Below are positions 34,417 through 45,077 of a stretch of DNA of 64,000 nt, in pieces. The stretch lies in NCBI RefSeq assembly GCF_003971235.1, contig NZ_CP034661.1, positions 992,001-1,056,000 on the forward strand, given 5' to 3'. The stretch comes from Chryseobacterium aureum (GTDB lineage Bacteria; Bacteroidota; Bacteroidia; Flavobacteriales; Weeksellaceae). Below the pieces are notes generated by a model. That model searched no databases, was not told the DNA's origin, and saw only the letters and a program-made list of their open reading frames with translations. Numbering within the stretch: the stretch's first letter is position 1; each line of letters starts with the position of its first letter. Made by a program: the position numbers and the translations under genes.

Positions 34417-35502
34417 TCAGGGCTTGATCAGATCCAGCAAGACCTTTTCATATTTATCCAGAATAATATTCTTTGAGAACCTTGATTTAATAGAATTCTT
34501 TATAGCATCCCGATTATAATTGCTCTGAAGTATTCTTACAATCTCCTGGGCAAATCTGTCATGGTTCTCAATGTCTGCAATTTCGCCGTTTACATGATGC
34601 TGGATGATCTCATTAATTCCTCCGGGACAGTTATTGGCTAAGGAATAAGTTCCGCAAGCACCTGCTTCAAGCAGCACATTGGGAAAACCTTCGTATCTTG
34701 AAGAAAGCACAAATAAGTCCGCATATTTCAGATATTGGTAGGGATTTTCCTGTCTGCCATGAAAAATTACTTTTTTTAATCCTAAAAGTTCTTTGGTCTG
34801 AAGCAGGAGGTCTTTATCTTTTCCGTCCCCTAAGATATGGAGGAGGATGTTTTCGTTCTTCAGTCTTGAAAAAACCTTCAACAGGTTATCAAAGCCTTTT
34901 CTGGATGATAAATTACCAATGGCCACTACATTTTTATAATTGTATTTGAAGCATTCGGGTTTTAAAGATACCGACATTTTATCTTCAATAAAATCAAAGT
35001 CTACAGGATTATTGATCTTGACAATTTTTTTCTTCCTGATATTGAAATTATCCACAAGATCTTTCATCATATCATCGCTTTGCGCAATAATTTTCTGATA
35101 GTTGTTGTAAAAATTATAGAAAAATTTAATCTCTTTACGGGTTACATGCTGAGTGACCACATTGGTTTCTCTTGCGATGAATTTCGTCCTTGGAAACAGC
35201 TTTATGAATAATGACAAATAAGCATTTACCTCTCCGAAGCCTGAGAAGACAATATCTGGTTTTCTTCTGTAGATTTCCCCTAAAATAGGTCTTAATGAGT
35301 GTCTTATTCTTTCAGTATTAATGTCAATGATTTCGACATCTTTTTTCAGGAAATTCAGGTATCCGCCTTTTTTACGCAACAGCAAAATCTTGGGCTCAAA
35401 CCGATCTCTGGAAAGATGGTTCGCTATAGTGGTAACAATCCTTTCTGCTCCTCCGGTCTCCAGGTCCGGCAGAATAAATATGACAGATATTTTTTTCATC
35501 AT
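34417..35502 (-). CDS. Glycosyltransferase family 4
   Basis: A 361-residue GT-B-fold retaining glycosyltransferase. The N-terminal donor/acceptor motif LPDLETGGAERIVTTIANHL and the C-terminal EX7E motif in SRYEGFPNVLLEAGACG are typical of family GT4. It probably adds a sugar to a surface polysaccharide or glycolipid, but no other glycan genes flank it. Two adjacent ATG codons (35502 and 35499) open the frame. A -7 box (TAACTTTG, 35505-35512) lies only 2 bp upstream, so the transcript is probably leaderless. Confidence 0.9.
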   Translation of the reverse strand: MMKKISVIFILPDLETGGAERIVTTIANHLSRDRFEPKILLLRKKGGYLNFLKKDVEIIDINTERIRHSLRPILGEIYRRKPDIVFSGFGEVNAYLSLFIKLFPRTKFIARETNVVTQHVTRKEIKFFYNFYNNYQKIIAQSDDMMKDLVDNFNIRKKKIVKINNPVDFDFIEDKMSVSLKPECFKYNYKNVVAIGNLSSRKGFDNLLKVFSRLKNENILLHILGDGKDKDLLLQTKELLGLKKVIFHGRQENPYQYLKYADLFVLSSRYEGFPNVLLEAGACGTYSLANNCPGGINEIIQHHVNGEIADIENHDRFAQEIVRILQSNYNRDAIKNSIKSRFSKNIILDKYEKVLLDLIKP

Positions 35503-35504
35503 AT

Positions 35505-35512
35505 CAAAGTTA
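35505..35512 (-). promoter_or_regulatory. -7 box of the GT4 gene
   Basis: TAACTTTG on the minus strand matches the consensus and ends 2 bp before the first ATG. This implies a leaderless mRNA or use of the second ATG at 35499. Confidence 0.5.
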
Positions 35513-35645
35513 CTAAAAAGTTTGGTTATCTTTCAAATATTGAGGGAGCGAAAATTGCTGTTTTGGTGCTTATTAACAGAAATTAACTAAGCTTTAAATT
35601 CTCATTGTTTGGGGAATTCGTGTTGATTTGATTCCGTACAAAAAT

Positions 35646-35684
35646 AAATAAAGTAAGCTTTCTTCCCATAAGCTTACTTTATTT
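35646..35684 (-). terminator. recQ terminator
   Basis: Fifteen-bp perfect arms (AAATAAAGTAAGCTT) flank a 9-nt loop downstream of recQ. Confidence 0.82.
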
Positions 35685-35711
35685 AATTATATTTTAAAGA
35701 GGTTTATTTCT

Positions 35712-37916
35712 CTAGTTTGCTACGTCACTGATGAATTTAATTCTCAGCATTCTCACTTCCTCATCAGACAATTCGTCCCCGAATTCATCCAGCAGTACTT
35801 TCATACTGTCGCTTTCAGATTCGTTCATGAATTCCATGAATCCGTCTACAATATCTTCGTCAAAATTATCCTCAATATAGTAGTCGATATTCAATTTTGT
35901 GCCCTGATAAACAATTCTTTCCATTTCTTTGAGAAGTTCATCCATAGAAAGATTTTTAGCTCTTGCAATATCTTCAAGATCAATCTTTTTATCCGTGCTC
36001 TGGATGATGAAAACCTTGTGGCTTGATTTATTGGCCACCTGCTTCAATACCATATCCTGAGTACGTTCTATGTTGTTATCTTCTACATAGGTTCTGATGT
36101 AGTCTGCGAACTCTTTACCATATTTTTTGGCTTTACCCTCGCCTACTCCGTAGATCTTTGTGATTTCGTCTACCGTAATGGGGTACTGAACCGTCATATC
36201 CTCCAAACTCGGATCCATAAACACCGTGTAGGGCGGAATTCCGTGTTTTTTGGCTACTTTCTTTCTCAGTTCTTTCAACAGGTTGAAAAGGTTCTGATCC
36301 AGCCCTCCGCCAGCCTGCTGCTGTACCTGATCGCTCTCTGCTTTTGCCTGGGTAAGATCAAATTCTCTGTCTTCGGCAATTAAAAATACGTCTTGGGATT
36401 TTCCGTTCAGGACATTTCTTCCTTTTTCCGTAATCTTCAGAACGCCGTAGGTTTCAATATCTTTCTGTAAAAAATTCTGAACAGTTGCCTGTCTTAAAAT
36501 CGTTTTCCAGTAATTGTCTTTTTCATCTTTTCCAAACCCGAAATAAGAGCTCTGCTCAAGTTTATAAGATTTTGTCACCGCATTTTCTTTACCTGCGATA
36601 ACGGAAATCAGGTCTTTAGATTTGAATTTTTCTCCTGTGTCATTAATCAGTTCCAGAGATTTTTTAAGGTCTGCCGTAGCATCTTTTAATTTGGGAGGAT
36701 TGGATGAATTGTCGCACATTTTGGCACCATCTCCGTTTACCGGATCGAAGCTTTCTCCGAAATAATACAGAATATACTGTCTTCTGCTCATGGAAGTTTC
36801 TGCATAGCCTACCACTTCATTAAGAAGCTGTAATCCGATTTCTCTTTCTGAAACGGGTTTCTGTGCAAGGAATTTCTCCAGTTTTTCAATATCTTTCGGG
36901 TCATAGAATGCCAGACAGTGGCCTTCGCCCCCATCTCTTCCTGCCCTGCCGGTTTCCTGATAATAGCTTTCCAGAGATTTCGGGAAATCGTAATGGATAA
37001 CAAAACGTACATCCGGTTTATCAATTCCCATCCCGAAGGCAATGGTTGCCACGATCACATCCACTTCTTCCATCAGGAATTTATCCTGATTGGCTACTCT
37101 TACTTTCTGGTCAAGGCCCGCATGGTACGGAAGCGCATTGATTCCGTTGACCTGCAGAAGCTGGGCAAATTCTTCAACTTTTCTTCTGCTCAGGCAGTAT
37201 ACAATCCCTGATTTTCCTTTATGCTGATTGATAAATTTAACGATTTCCTTATCTACATTGATTTTAGGACATACTTCATAGTAGAGATTAGGGCGGTTAA
37301 AACTTTCCTTAAACACCAATGCATTGGTCATTCCCAACGTTTTCTGGATATCATCCTGAACCTTGGGAGTAGCTGTAGCGGTTAAAGCAATCACCGGTAC
37401 ATTGGCGATTTTATCTATAATCTGTTTAAGATTTCTGTATTCCGGTCTGAAATCATGCCCCCATTCTGAAATACAGTGGGCCTCGTCAATAGCAAAGAAA
37501 GAAATTTTCACTTCTTTCAAAAAATCCAGGTAATCATCTTTAATTAATGATTCAGGAGCTACATACAGAAGTTTGGTTTTCCCGCTTTTAATATCGTCAA
37601 AAACCTGTTTAGTCTGCGTTTTGTTTAATGATGAATTCAATACGTGTGCTACCCCATCCTCAGATGAAAGACCATTCACTGCATCTACCTGATTTTTCAT
37701 CAATGCTATTAAAGGCGAAACTACTATTGCTGTACCCTCCGAAATAAGTGCCGGAAGCTGGTAACATAATGATTTTCCACCACCTGTAGGCATTAGGACA
37801 AATATATCCTTCCCATTCAGTAGGTTGTCTATAATCTGTTCCTGCTGGCCCTTGAATGTAGAAAACCCAAAATACTTTTTCAATTCGCCTGATAAATTGG
37901 CTTTTTTTGCGCTCAT
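35712..37916 (-). CDS. recQ: ATP-dependent DNA helicase RecQ
   Basis: A 3'-5' DNA helicase of recombination and repair (734 residues, longer than the 610 of E. coli). The Walker A motif is in [17 protein letters not shown], the DEAH box in [20 protein letters not shown], and motif VI in [18 protein letters not shown]. An RQC region and an HRDC domain (about 560-640) follow. A C-terminal extension of about 90 residues is acidic and helical, as in other Bacteroidota RecQ proteins. It stands alone with its own terminator. Confidence 0.96.
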   Translation of the reverse strand: MSAKKANLSGELKKYFGFSTFKGQQEQIIDNLLNGKDIFVLMPTGGGKSLCYQLPALISEGTAIVVSPLIALMKNQVDAVNGLSSEDGVAHVLNSSLNKTQTKQVFDDIKSGKTKLLYVAPESLIKDDYLDFLKEVKISFFAIDEAHCISEWGHDFRPEYRNLKQIIDKIANVPVIALTATATPKVQDDIQKTLGMTNALVFKESFNRPNLYYEVCPKINVDKEIVKFINQHKGKSGIVYCLSRRKVEEFAQLLQVNGINALPYHAGLDQKVRVANQDKFLMEEVDVIVATIAFGMGIDKPDVRFVIHYDFPKSLESYYQETGRAGRDGGEGHCLAFYDPKDIEKLEKFLAQKPVSEREIGLQLLNEVVGYAETSMSRRQYILYYFGESFDPVNGDGAKMCDNSSNPPKLKDATADLKKSLELINDTGEKFKSKDLISVIAGKENAVTKSYKLEQSSYFGFGKDEKDNYWKTILRQATVQNFLQKDIETYGVLKITEKGRNVLNGKSQDVFLIAEDREFDLTQAKAESDQVQQQAGGGLDQNLFNLLKELRKKVAKKHGIPPYTVFMDPSLEDMTVQYPITVDEITKIYGVGEGKAKKYGKEFADYIRTYVEDNNIERTQDMVLKQVANKSSHKVFIIQSTDKKIDLEDIARAKNLSMDELLKEMERIVYQGTKLNIDYYIEDNFDEDIVDGFMEFMNESESDSMKVLLDEFGDELSDEEVRMLRIKFISDVAN

Positions 37917-38074
37917 CTAATTTTCTATTGCTAAATTTGCATCTCACCCAAAGTTATAAAAATTCTGCTTAAAATAAAAGCGAACGAATTTATAAAAAAT
38001 AAAATTTATATTAAATATTCTTTTTAAAATATAACATTTTTTAAGAACTTTTTTGTATACCTTATCATCATAAA

Positions 38075-39034
38075 ATGGATAGAACCAACATTATATCAAT
38101 TGCAAAAAGCACTTTAGAAATAGAGATTGCTGAGCTCGAAAAATTAAAAAACAGACTTGATGACCAATTTGCACAGGCAGTAGAGATTATTCACTCTGCC
38201 AAAGGGAAGCTCATTGTAGTGGGAATAGGCAAATCTGCACACGTAGGTAACAAAATCGTAGCAACTTTAAACTCTACGGGTACACCTTCACAGTTCCTGC
38301 ATGCCTCAGAAGCTATCCATGGAGATCTTGGGGTGATTCAGAAGCAGGATGTTGTTTTATGCATTTCCAATTCCGGGAATTCTCCTGAAATTACGAATCT
38401 GGTTCCGTATTTAAAAGATTATTCTTCTGCTCTGATCGGAATGACGGGAAATAAGGCCAGTAAGCTGGCTGAATTTTCAGAAATTATTTTAGATACGCAT
38501 GTAGATGTGGAAGCCTGCCCGAATAAGCTGGCGCCTACCAGCTCTACTACCATCCAGATGGCACTGGGAGATGCTTTGGCGGTTGCTTTAATGGAGCTGA
38601 ATGATTTTAAAGCTAATGATTTTGCCAAATTTCATCCCGGAGGAAGCCTAGGAAAGAATCTGACATCTAAAGTAGAACAGTTCCTTTCTTCACAAAAACC
38701 GCAGGTTACTGAAGAGGCTTCCATAAGAGATGTGATTATCTCCATCAGCGGTTCCAGCCACGGAATTACCGTAGTAACCAATGCTGACCAGATTATTGGA
38801 GTGATTACTGACGGAGATTTAAGAAGAATGCTGATGAAAGGTGAAGATATTGGTAAAGTTCTGGCTAAAGACATTATGTCTGCACGTCCCAGAACCATTG
38901 AGAAAAACGCTCTGGCTAAAGAAGCTATGAAAATACTGAAAGACAACAACATCGGCCAGCTTGTAGTAACGGATAACGGAAAATATTTCGGGATTATAGA
39001 CCTGCACAAGCTGCTGGACGAAGGGATTAATTAG
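38075..39034 (+). CDS. kdsD: D-arabinose-5-phosphate isomerase
   Basis: A 319-residue KpsF/GutQ-type isomerase that interconverts ribulose 5-phosphate and arabinose 5-phosphate, the first step towards Kdo of lipopolysaccharide. It has an N-terminal SIS domain (VVGIGKSAHVGNKIVATLNS, CISNSGNSPE, the conserved PTSSTTIQMALGDALA) and two C-terminal CBS domains (about 205-319). It diverges from recQ and lies 134 bp upstream of tatC. Confidence 0.95.
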   Translation: MDRTNIISIAKSTLEIEIAELEKLKNRLDDQFAQAVEIIHSAKGKLIVVGIGKSAHVGNKIVATLNSTGTPSQFLHASEAIHGDLGVIQKQDVVLCISNSGNSPEITNLVPYLKDYSSALIGMTGNKASKLAEFSEIILDTHVDVEACPNKLAPTSSTTIQMALGDALAVALMELNDFKANDFAKFHPGGSLGKNLTSKVEQFLSSQKPQVTEEASIRDVIISISGSSHGITVVTNADQIIGVITDGDLRRMLMKGEDIGKVLAKDIMSARPRTIEKNALAKEAMKILKDNNIGQLVVTDNGKYFGIIDLHKLLDEGIN

Positions 39035-39141
39035 CAATGAAAAATCCTCAGATGAGAAATTAATCAATGACAGATATTTTGCAGATTTGAAGTAAAATTT
39101 AACTAATAACCCGTAAACTCTTACTTCTGTCATTTTTTTTA

Positions 39142-39149
39142 TAAATTTG
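39142..39149 (+). promoter_or_regulatory. tatC -7 box
   Basis: TAAATTTG, 19 bp before the GTG start of tatC, matches TAnnTTTG. tatC therefore probably has its own promoter apart from kdsD. Confidence 0.55.
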
Positions 39150-39168
39150 CGCTTTAAAAATTTATTCT

Positions 39169-39996
39169 GTGAGTGAAGGTAAAGACATGTCCTTTCTTGG
39201 ACATATAGGAGAATTAAGAGGCCACCTGATCCGATCGATTATTGCTATCATAGTTGCGGCTTTTGTAGTAGGCTTTAATATCAACTGGATTATGGACCAT
39301 ATCTTTTTTGGGCCTACCAGAAATGATTTCCCAACTTTCAGAGTGGTCAATCACTTTTCCAGAATGATTTTAGGAGAAGACAGCATTCATCTTCCCAAAG
39401 ATTTCCCGGTCCGTGTACAGAGATTATACCAGCAGTTCAATGTGATGATGGCTGTTTCCATTTTTGGAGGAATGGTGGCTGCATTTCCTTATATTGTATG
39501 GGAATTATGGCGTTTTATCAGTCCTGCTCTACATCCGAAAGAGAAAAAAAATTCTATCTATATTATTAATGCGGTATGGATGCTTTTCATGACCGGAGTA
39601 TTATGCGGTTATTTTTTGATCCTTCCGTTTGCTGTTAATTTTGGAGTGATCTTCAAAATTTCAGATATCATTGTTCCGCTTTATGACTTAAGCGACTACA
39701 CCACTTTATTTTTACAGGTAGTGCTGGGGATGGGGGTTATTTTCCTTTTCCCGATTCTTATTTACTTCCTTACCAGCATCGGAATTCTTACTCCTAAATT
39801 TATGAAAACATACCGCCGTCATGCGATCGTCCTGATTATGGTGGTGGCTGCCATCATTACGCCGGCAGATGTTTTGAGTATGATAATGGCTGCCTTACCG
39901 CTGCTGATTCTATATGAATTCAGTATTGTTATGTGTACCTACACTTATAAGAAAGTACAGAAAAGCAACGCCAATCTTCCGACCGTACAGCAATAA
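39169..39996 (+). CDS. tatC: Sec-independent translocase subunit TatC
   Basis: The receptor subunit of the twin-arginine translocase in the inner membrane, which exports folded proteins. It has 275 residues and six membrane spans, with the conserved N-terminal MSFLGHIGELRGHLIRSI and the loop around VWELWRFISPALHPKEKK. Translation begins at a GTG; an ATG at 39187 (MSFLGHIGELR) would also fit the family. No tatA or tatB is nearby, which is common. Confidence 0.95.
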   Translation: MSEGKDMSFLGHIGELRGHLIRSIIAIIVAAFVVGFNINWIMDHIFFGPTRNDFPTFRVVNHFSRMILGEDSIHLPKDFPVRVQRLYQQFNVMMAVSIFGGMVAAFPYIVWELWRFISPALHPKEKKNSIYIINAVWMLFMTGVLCGYFLILPFAVNFGVIFKISDIIVPLYDLSDYTTLFLQVVLGMGVIFLFPILIYFLTSIGILTPKFMKTYRRHAIVLIMVVAAIITPADVLSMIMAALPLLILYEFSIVMCTYTYKKVQKSNANLPTVQQ

Positions 39997-40007
39997 AAAT
40001 CCGATTA

Positions 40008-40053
40008 TAATCTATATCAAAGCCCGGCAGTGACCGGGCTTTGATATAGATTA
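40008..40053 (+). terminator. Strong hairpin after tatC
   Basis: A perfect 20-bp stem (arms end in AAAGCCCGG and CCGGGCTTT) with a 6-nt loop follows tatC. It lacks a long T run, but the stem is unusually long. Confidence 0.75.
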
Positions 40054-40105
40054 TTAAATCTGCACTTAATTTGAGCTGCCCCGTCTGGCTATCAATTTAA
40101 TTTTA

Positions 40106-40113
40106 TACTTTTG
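40106..40113 (+). promoter_or_regulatory. -7 box of the M1 peptidase gene
   Basis: TACTTTTG, 25 bp before the ATG at 40139, matches TAnnTTTG. Confidence 0.5.
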
Positions 40114-40138
40114 AAAAGATTATTAATAAAAGTTTTAA

Positions 40139-41770
40139 ATGAAAAAGTTGTCATATACACTCTTATTGGCCTCAGGACTGGTTTTCGGGCAGTTCTTTGA
40201 AAAGGGTAAAACTTTCACGAAACAGGATACTTTAAAAGGATCCAATACTGAATTCAGGAATTTTTGGGATGTCAAAAAATATGATCTTTCCGTAGAACCG
40301 GATTTCGAACAGAAAAGTATCAAAGGAAATAACAAAATCAGCTTTGAGATCATCAAAGATGTTACTAATCCTGTTTTCCAGATCGACCTTCAGCAGCCTA
40401 TGAAAGCGGATAAGGTGGAAGGAAGCTTTCCTATTGCCAATTATAAGCAGGATGGCGACTTTATCTGGATAACAGCGAATAAAAAATTCAAAAAAGGAGA
40501 AAAATACACCATCAATGTTCTGTATTCCGGGAAACCTACGATTGCCAAAAATGCCCCTTGGGACGGAGGCTGGATTTTCACCAAAGATGAAAAAGGAAAT
40601 CCATGGATGACTGCTGCTGATGAAGGAATCGGGGCTTCCATATGGCTTCCGACAAAAGATATATGGAGTGACGAGCCGGATAACGGTATCGTAATGAAAA
40701 TCATTACCCCTAATGACCTTGTGGGAGTTGGGAACGGAAGACTGACCAGCAAAAAAACAGAGGGTAATAAGACTACTTATACCTGGGAAGTGAAAAACCC
40801 AATCAACGCCTACTCTATTATCCCAAGTATAGGAAAATATGTAAATTTTAAAGATATATTTGAGGGTGAAAAAGGAAAACTGGACTTGGATTATTGGGTA
40901 CTTGACTACAATCTAGACAAGGCAAAAAAACAATTTCAACAGGTAAAACCTATGCTCTCAGCGTTTGAATACTGGTTTGGTCCGTATCCGTTTTATGAAG
41001 ATTCATACAAACTTGTAGAATCTCCTCACCTTGGTATGGAACATCAGAGTAATGTGGCATATGGAAACAAATATCAGAACGGCTATCTTGGAAGAGATCT
41101 TTCAGGGACGGGAGTCGGATTAAAATGGGATTTCATTATTATTCATGAAAGCGGCCATGAATGGTTTGCGAACAATATTACGGCAAAAGACCAGGCTGAT
41201 ATGTGGATCCATGAGAGTTTCACCAACTATTCCGAAACTCTTTTCACAGAAAAATATATGGACAAAAAATCTTCTGAAATCTATGTTCAGGGAATCCGGA
41301 AATTGATAGACAATGACGTTCCTATTATTGGCCAGTATGGCGTAAGAAATGAAGGCAGCGGAGATATGTACCCGAAGGGGGCCAACATGATTCATACGAT
41401 AAGACAGGTGATCAATAATGACGAGAAGTTCAGGCAGATTTTAAGGGGTTTGAATAAAGATTTTTATCATCAGACTGTGACCACCCAGCAGATTGAAAAT
41501 TATATTTCCTCAAAATCCGGCATTGATTTCTCAACTGTTTTTGATCAGTATCTGAGAACGATCAAGATTCCTACTCTTGAGTACAGCCAGAATGGTGATA
41601 CGCTGAAATTCCGATATACGGATGTGGTAAAAAACCTGAAACTTCCAGTCATCATTAATGGCGATCAAACCATCAACCCTACGGAAGAATGGCAGACCGT
41701 AAAGCTTAAAAAGAGTACTCCGGCAGAATTTAATCCCAATTATTATATTACTTACTACAATACGAAATAA
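40139..41770 (+). CDS. Secreted M1-family metallopeptidase
   Basis: A 543-residue zinc aminopeptidase-like enzyme with signal peptide (MKKLSYTLLLASGLVFGQ). The zinc site is HESGHEWF starting at His336, with the third ligand Glu in the WIHESFTNYSE segment. The exopeptidase motif GAMEN is replaced by GMEHQ, as in short Bacteroidota relatives, which may change N-terminus recognition. It lacks the long C-terminal ERAP-like domain of full-length M1 enzymes. It is followed by an M61 peptidase gene, so the pair may handle periplasmic or surface peptides. Confidence 0.93.
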   Translation: MKKLSYTLLLASGLVFGQFFEKGKTFTKQDTLKGSNTEFRNFWDVKKYDLSVEPDFEQKSIKGNNKISFEIIKDVTNPVFQIDLQQPMKADKVEGSFPIANYKQDGDFIWITANKKFKKGEKYTINVLYSGKPTIAKNAPWDGGWIFTKDEKGNPWMTAADEGIGASIWLPTKDIWSDEPDNGIVMKIITPNDLVGVGNGRLTSKKTEGNKTTYTWEVKNPINAYSIIPSIGKYVNFKDIFEGEKGKLDLDYWVLDYNLDKAKKQFQQVKPMLSAFEYWFGPYPFYEDSYKLVESPHLGMEHQSNVAYGNKYQNGYLGRDLSGTGVGLKWDFIIIHESGHEWFANNITAKDQADMWIHESFTNYSETLFTEKYMDKKSSEIYVQGIRKLIDNDVPIIGQYGVRNEGSGDMYPKGANMIHTIRQVINNDEKFRQILRGLNKDFYHQTVTTQQIENYISSKSGIDFSTVFDQYLRTIKIPTLEYSQNGDTLKFRYTDVVKNLKLPVIINGDQTINPTEEWQTVKLKKSTPAEFNPNYYITYYNTK

Positions 41771-41901
41771 AATAAAAGGCAAATTTGCAGACCGCAGATT
41801 TGCCTTTTTGCTTTTTACTTTAAAATTTTAAGAAAAGTTTAATACTTCTTTCGTAACAAAATAGAAAAAAAAGCAACTATTTAACTATTAATGTAAACCT
41901 A

Positions 41902-43761
41902 ATGAGAAAAACAGTACTTAGTCTCGGTATTTTTGCTTCGTTTCTAGCCAATGCCCAGTCTGTCAAAACAACCATTGATCTTGTTAATGTAAAAGATGAT
42001 AAAGTAGCCGTTACCATGGAGTTTCCAAAAATGAAATCCAAGGATATTAAATTTCATTTCCCCAAAACGGTGCCGGGTACTTATTCTGTAGACGACTATG
42101 GAAGATTCATTGAAGGGATCAAATTTTACGATAATAAAGGTCAGGAACTTACATATACCAAAGTAAATGACAATACCTATTCCCTGAAAAATGCACAGGG
42201 ACTTTCCAAGATCTCTTATCTTGTGAATGACAGTTTTGATGATGAATTGGATACATCAAAGCATAAAGCCGTATTTTCTCCTTCAGGAACAGATATTGAA
42301 GAAGGAAAAGTATATATGATCAATACGCACGGATTCATCGGATATATTGATAATATGCAGGATGTTCCTTATCAGCTTATCATTCAGAAGCCGGCAGATT
42401 TCTACGGAACAACTGCTTTGGTAGATCAGGACAAATCTGAAAATACAGATACCTATACCCTGGCCAACTATGCCAAGGTAACAGATTCTCCGTTAATGTA
42501 TACAAAACCGGATTATATTACCTTCAATGCTGGCGGAATGGATCTGGTATTGGGCGTATATTCGCCGACAGGAAAATATAAAGCTGCCGATTTTAAAGAA
42601 AATCTTGAGAAAATGGTCATTGCTCAGAAGAAGTTTTTGGGCGATATGAATACCAATAAGAAGTATGCCATCATGCTTTATCTTTCCGGTGGTGACGGGC
42701 CTCGTGTAAAAGGTTTCGGAGCACTGGAACATCATGAATCTACCAGCGTGGTGCTTCCAGAAGCAATGCCAAAAGAAGATATTGACAAAACCATTACGGA
42801 TGTGGTTTCCCACGAATTCTTCCACACGGTAAATCCTTTAAAAACACATTCAGAAGAAATTCACTATTTCGATTATGCAGATCCGAAAATGTCTCAGCAC
42901 TTATGGATGTATGAAGGCGGAACGGAATATTTTGCCAATCTTTTCCAGATTCAGGAAGGATTGATCAATAAAGATCAGTTCCTGGAGAGAATTGGTGAGA
43001 AAATTGCCAACTCCAAGAGCTATGATGATACCATGCCATTCACTGTCATGAGTAAAAATGTATTGGTAGAACCTTATAAGGATCAGTACAGAAATGTTTA
43101 TGAGAAAGGAGCTCTCCTGGCGATGTGTCTTGATATTGAGCTTAGAAAACTTTCCAACGGAGAAATGGGCTATCGTGACATGATCAGAAAACTGTCTCAG
43201 AGATTCGGTGAAAATAAGCCTTTTAAAGATGATAAACTGATTGATGAGCTGGTAACAGTAACCGGATACCCTCAGGTGAAAGATTTCTATAATAAATATA
43301 TCTCCGGAAACCAGCCAACGCCGTATGCACAATATCTGAGCATGGTAGGTATAGATATTAAAAAGCAGGAAAGCCAGCCTATTTTCTGGTTTATCAAAAA
43401 CCCGAATGAAACTGATTTTGATCAAAAGACCAATGCTTTTGCCTTTGACGATCATTCTGCTTTGTCTCCATTTGCAAAAAGTATCGGATTCAAAATTACA
43501 GATCAGGTGCTTGCTTTGGATGGAAGAACAGTTGATGTCAAAAAGATACAGGATTTTATTGGGTATACCCGAACCATCAAAGACGGACAGGATGTTACGG
43601 TAACTATTTTAAGAGATAACGCCGGCAAGAAAGAAAAAATGACTTTGAAAGGAAAAGCCATCCTGGATAAAATGACTATGGAAACGCCTGTATTTAAGGC
43701 CAATCCAACTCCAGAGGAACTGAAACTACAGACCCAGTGGCTTACTGGTAAAAAATCATGA
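41902..43761 (+). CDS. M61-family glycyl aminopeptidase with PDZ domain
   Basis: A 619-residue secreted metallopeptidase (signal peptide MRKTVLSLGIFASFLANAQ). The zinc motif is HEFFHTVNPL starting at His304, with a Glu ligand in MYEGGTEYFANL. The N-terminal beta domain and the C-terminal PDZ-like domain (about 510-590, GFKITDQVLALDGRTVD) match family M61. Members cleave after Gly or Ala at peptide N-termini. It starts 131 bp after the M1 gene and ends at a strong hairpin. Confidence 0.93.
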   Translation: MRKTVLSLGIFASFLANAQSVKTTIDLVNVKDDKVAVTMEFPKMKSKDIKFHFPKTVPGTYSVDDYGRFIEGIKFYDNKGQELTYTKVNDNTYSLKNAQGLSKISYLVNDSFDDELDTSKHKAVFSPSGTDIEEGKVYMINTHGFIGYIDNMQDVPYQLIIQKPADFYGTTALVDQDKSENTDTYTLANYAKVTDSPLMYTKPDYITFNAGGMDLVLGVYSPTGKYKAADFKENLEKMVIAQKKFLGDMNTNKKYAIMLYLSGGDGPRVKGFGALEHHESTSVVLPEAMPKEDIDKTITDVVSHEFFHTVNPLKTHSEEIHYFDYADPKMSQHLWMYEGGTEYFANLFQIQEGLINKDQFLERIGEKIANSKSYDDTMPFTVMSKNVLVEPYKDQYRNVYEKGALLAMCLDIELRKLSNGEMGYRDMIRKLSQRFGENKPFKDDKLIDELVTVTGYPQVKDFYNKYISGNQPTPYAQYLSMVGIDIKKQESQPIFWFIKNPNETDFDQKTNAFAFDDHSALSPFAKSIGFKITDQVLALDGRTVDVKKIQDFIGYTRTIKDGQDVTVTILRDNAGKKEKMTLKGKAILDKMTMETPVFKANPTPEELKLQTQWLTGKKS

Positions 43762-43762
43762 T

Positions 43763-43789
43763 AAAAGCGGGGAAAATTTCCCCGCTTTT
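43763..43789 (+). terminator. Terminator of the M61 gene
   Basis: Arms AAAAGCGGGGAAA and TTTCCCCGCTTTT form a GC-rich stem directly after the stop codon, followed by T-rich sequence. Confidence 0.87.
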
Positions 43790-43830
43790 ATTTTCTTCGA
43801 TCTGATTCTTAGATCAAATCTTATAAATTC

Positions 43831-43863
43831 AAACCTTATAGGTTTTTAAAACCTATAAGGTTT
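43831..43863. repeat. 33-bp perfect palindrome
   Basis: Sixteen-bp arms (AAACCTTATAGGTTTT and its complement) share a single central base. It sits between convergent genes and is separate from the two terminators. Palindromes of this sequence type recur in related genomes from memory; only one copy is in this window. Confidence 0.65.
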
Positions 43864-43895
43864 CTTGTTTGTAATGAGTAAAAACTGATTTCCGG

Positions 43896-45071
43896 CTAAA
43901 TATTCTCCCCTTTCCTGATGGTGATCCTGAAGGTACTTCCCTTTCCTACTTCAGTCTGTGAAATTTTGATATCTCCGTTGTGATATTCATGAATCACTCT
44001 TCTTGCTAACGACAGCCCCAGCCCCCAGCCTCTTTTTTTGGTAGAATATCCTGGATTAAAAGCACTTCTTGCCTGCTGCTTGGTCATTCCGCTTCCGTTG
44101 TCTTTCACTTCAATCAGGATATTTTTGTTTCTTTCAAAAACAGACATGGTAATGGCTCCTTCTCCTTTCATGGCATCCACGGCGTTTTTCACCAGGTTTT
44201 CAATTACCCAGCTCATCAGAATTTTATTGTGAGGAACTAAAACGGTATAAGTAGGAAGATTCAGCGTAAAATTGATTTTTCTGGAAATTCTGGTTTTCAG
44301 ATAGTCATAATTCTCCTGAATGGTTTCATTGAAGTTTCTGTCGTTCAGTTCAGGTACAGATCCTATTTTTGAGAACCTTTCAGAAATAGTTCTAAGTCTT
44401 TCAATATCTTTTTCAATCTCATGTACACCATCCGAATCCGGATTATCCAGCTTCATGATTTCTATCCAGCCAATCATAGAAGATAAAGGAGTTCCGATCT
44501 GGTGAGCCGTTTCTTTAGCCAACCCTGCCCACAGATACCCTTCATCCGTCTTTTTGATGGTTCTGAAAAACCAGAAAGAGAAACCAAAATACAGCAAAAT
44601 AAATAATCCTAAAATATAGGGGGAATACCGGAGATTATTCAGCATACGCGAATTGTCATAGTAGACAAACTGATTATTTCCATCCGGTACTTTGATCTCG
44701 ATGGGATCGTAGTTTTTCTCCATATTCCGGATCAGATTCTGAAGTTTTTCCGGATCTTTAATGGTACTTTCAGGAATATTTCTGTAATATCCGAGATCAA
44801 GGATCGGATTTTTATTTTTATCTGTTACAATAAACGGAATGGTATTATTGATATTAAGGATATCCGGTAAAAGATCCAGCACATCCGTATCAGGAGTTTT
44901 CACTTCCTGCTGGATCCGTATTGCTTTGGAAAGAAGACTGATTCTTTTGATCTCCTCTTTTCTGAGAAAATTAATAAGGGATGTAGACGCTACTACAATG
45001 GCAATGACCAGCGTAGTCATCACTACAAAAATGATCCAGTTATTCAGCCTTGTCAGTATGGATTTTCTCAA
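43896..45071 (-). CDS. Sensor histidine kinase
   Basis: A 391-residue membrane kinase with two spans (about 12-34 and 148-170) enclosing a small periplasmic sensor region. The H-box is ETAHQIGTPLSSMIGW, the N-box VIENLVKNAVDAMKG, and G-boxes are VKDNGSGM and RGWGLGLSLA. No response regulator is adjacent, so it is an orphan kinase. Its end lies 7 bp after dacB's stop region on the same strand, so co-transcription with dacB is likely. A link to cell wall state is inference. Confidence 0.92.
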   Translation of the reverse strand: MRKSILTRLNNWIIFVVMTTLVIAIVVASTSLINFLRKEEIKRISLLSKAIRIQQEVKTPDTDVLDLLPDILNINNTIPFIVTDKNKNPILDLGYYRNIPESTIKDPEKLQNLIRNMEKNYDPIEIKVPDGNNQFVYYDNSRMLNNLRYSPYILGLFILLYFGFSFWFFRTIKKTDEGYLWAGLAKETAHQIGTPLSSMIGWIEIMKLDNPDSDGVHEIEKDIERLRTISERFSKIGSVPELNDRNFNETIQENYDYLKTRISRKINFTLNLPTYTVLVPHNKILMSWVIENLVKNAVDAMKGEGAITMSVFERNKNILIEVKDNGSGMTKQQARSAFNPGYSTKKRGWGLGLSLARRVIHEYHNGDIKISQTEVGKGSTFRITIRKGENI

Positions 45072-45077
45072 AGGTAT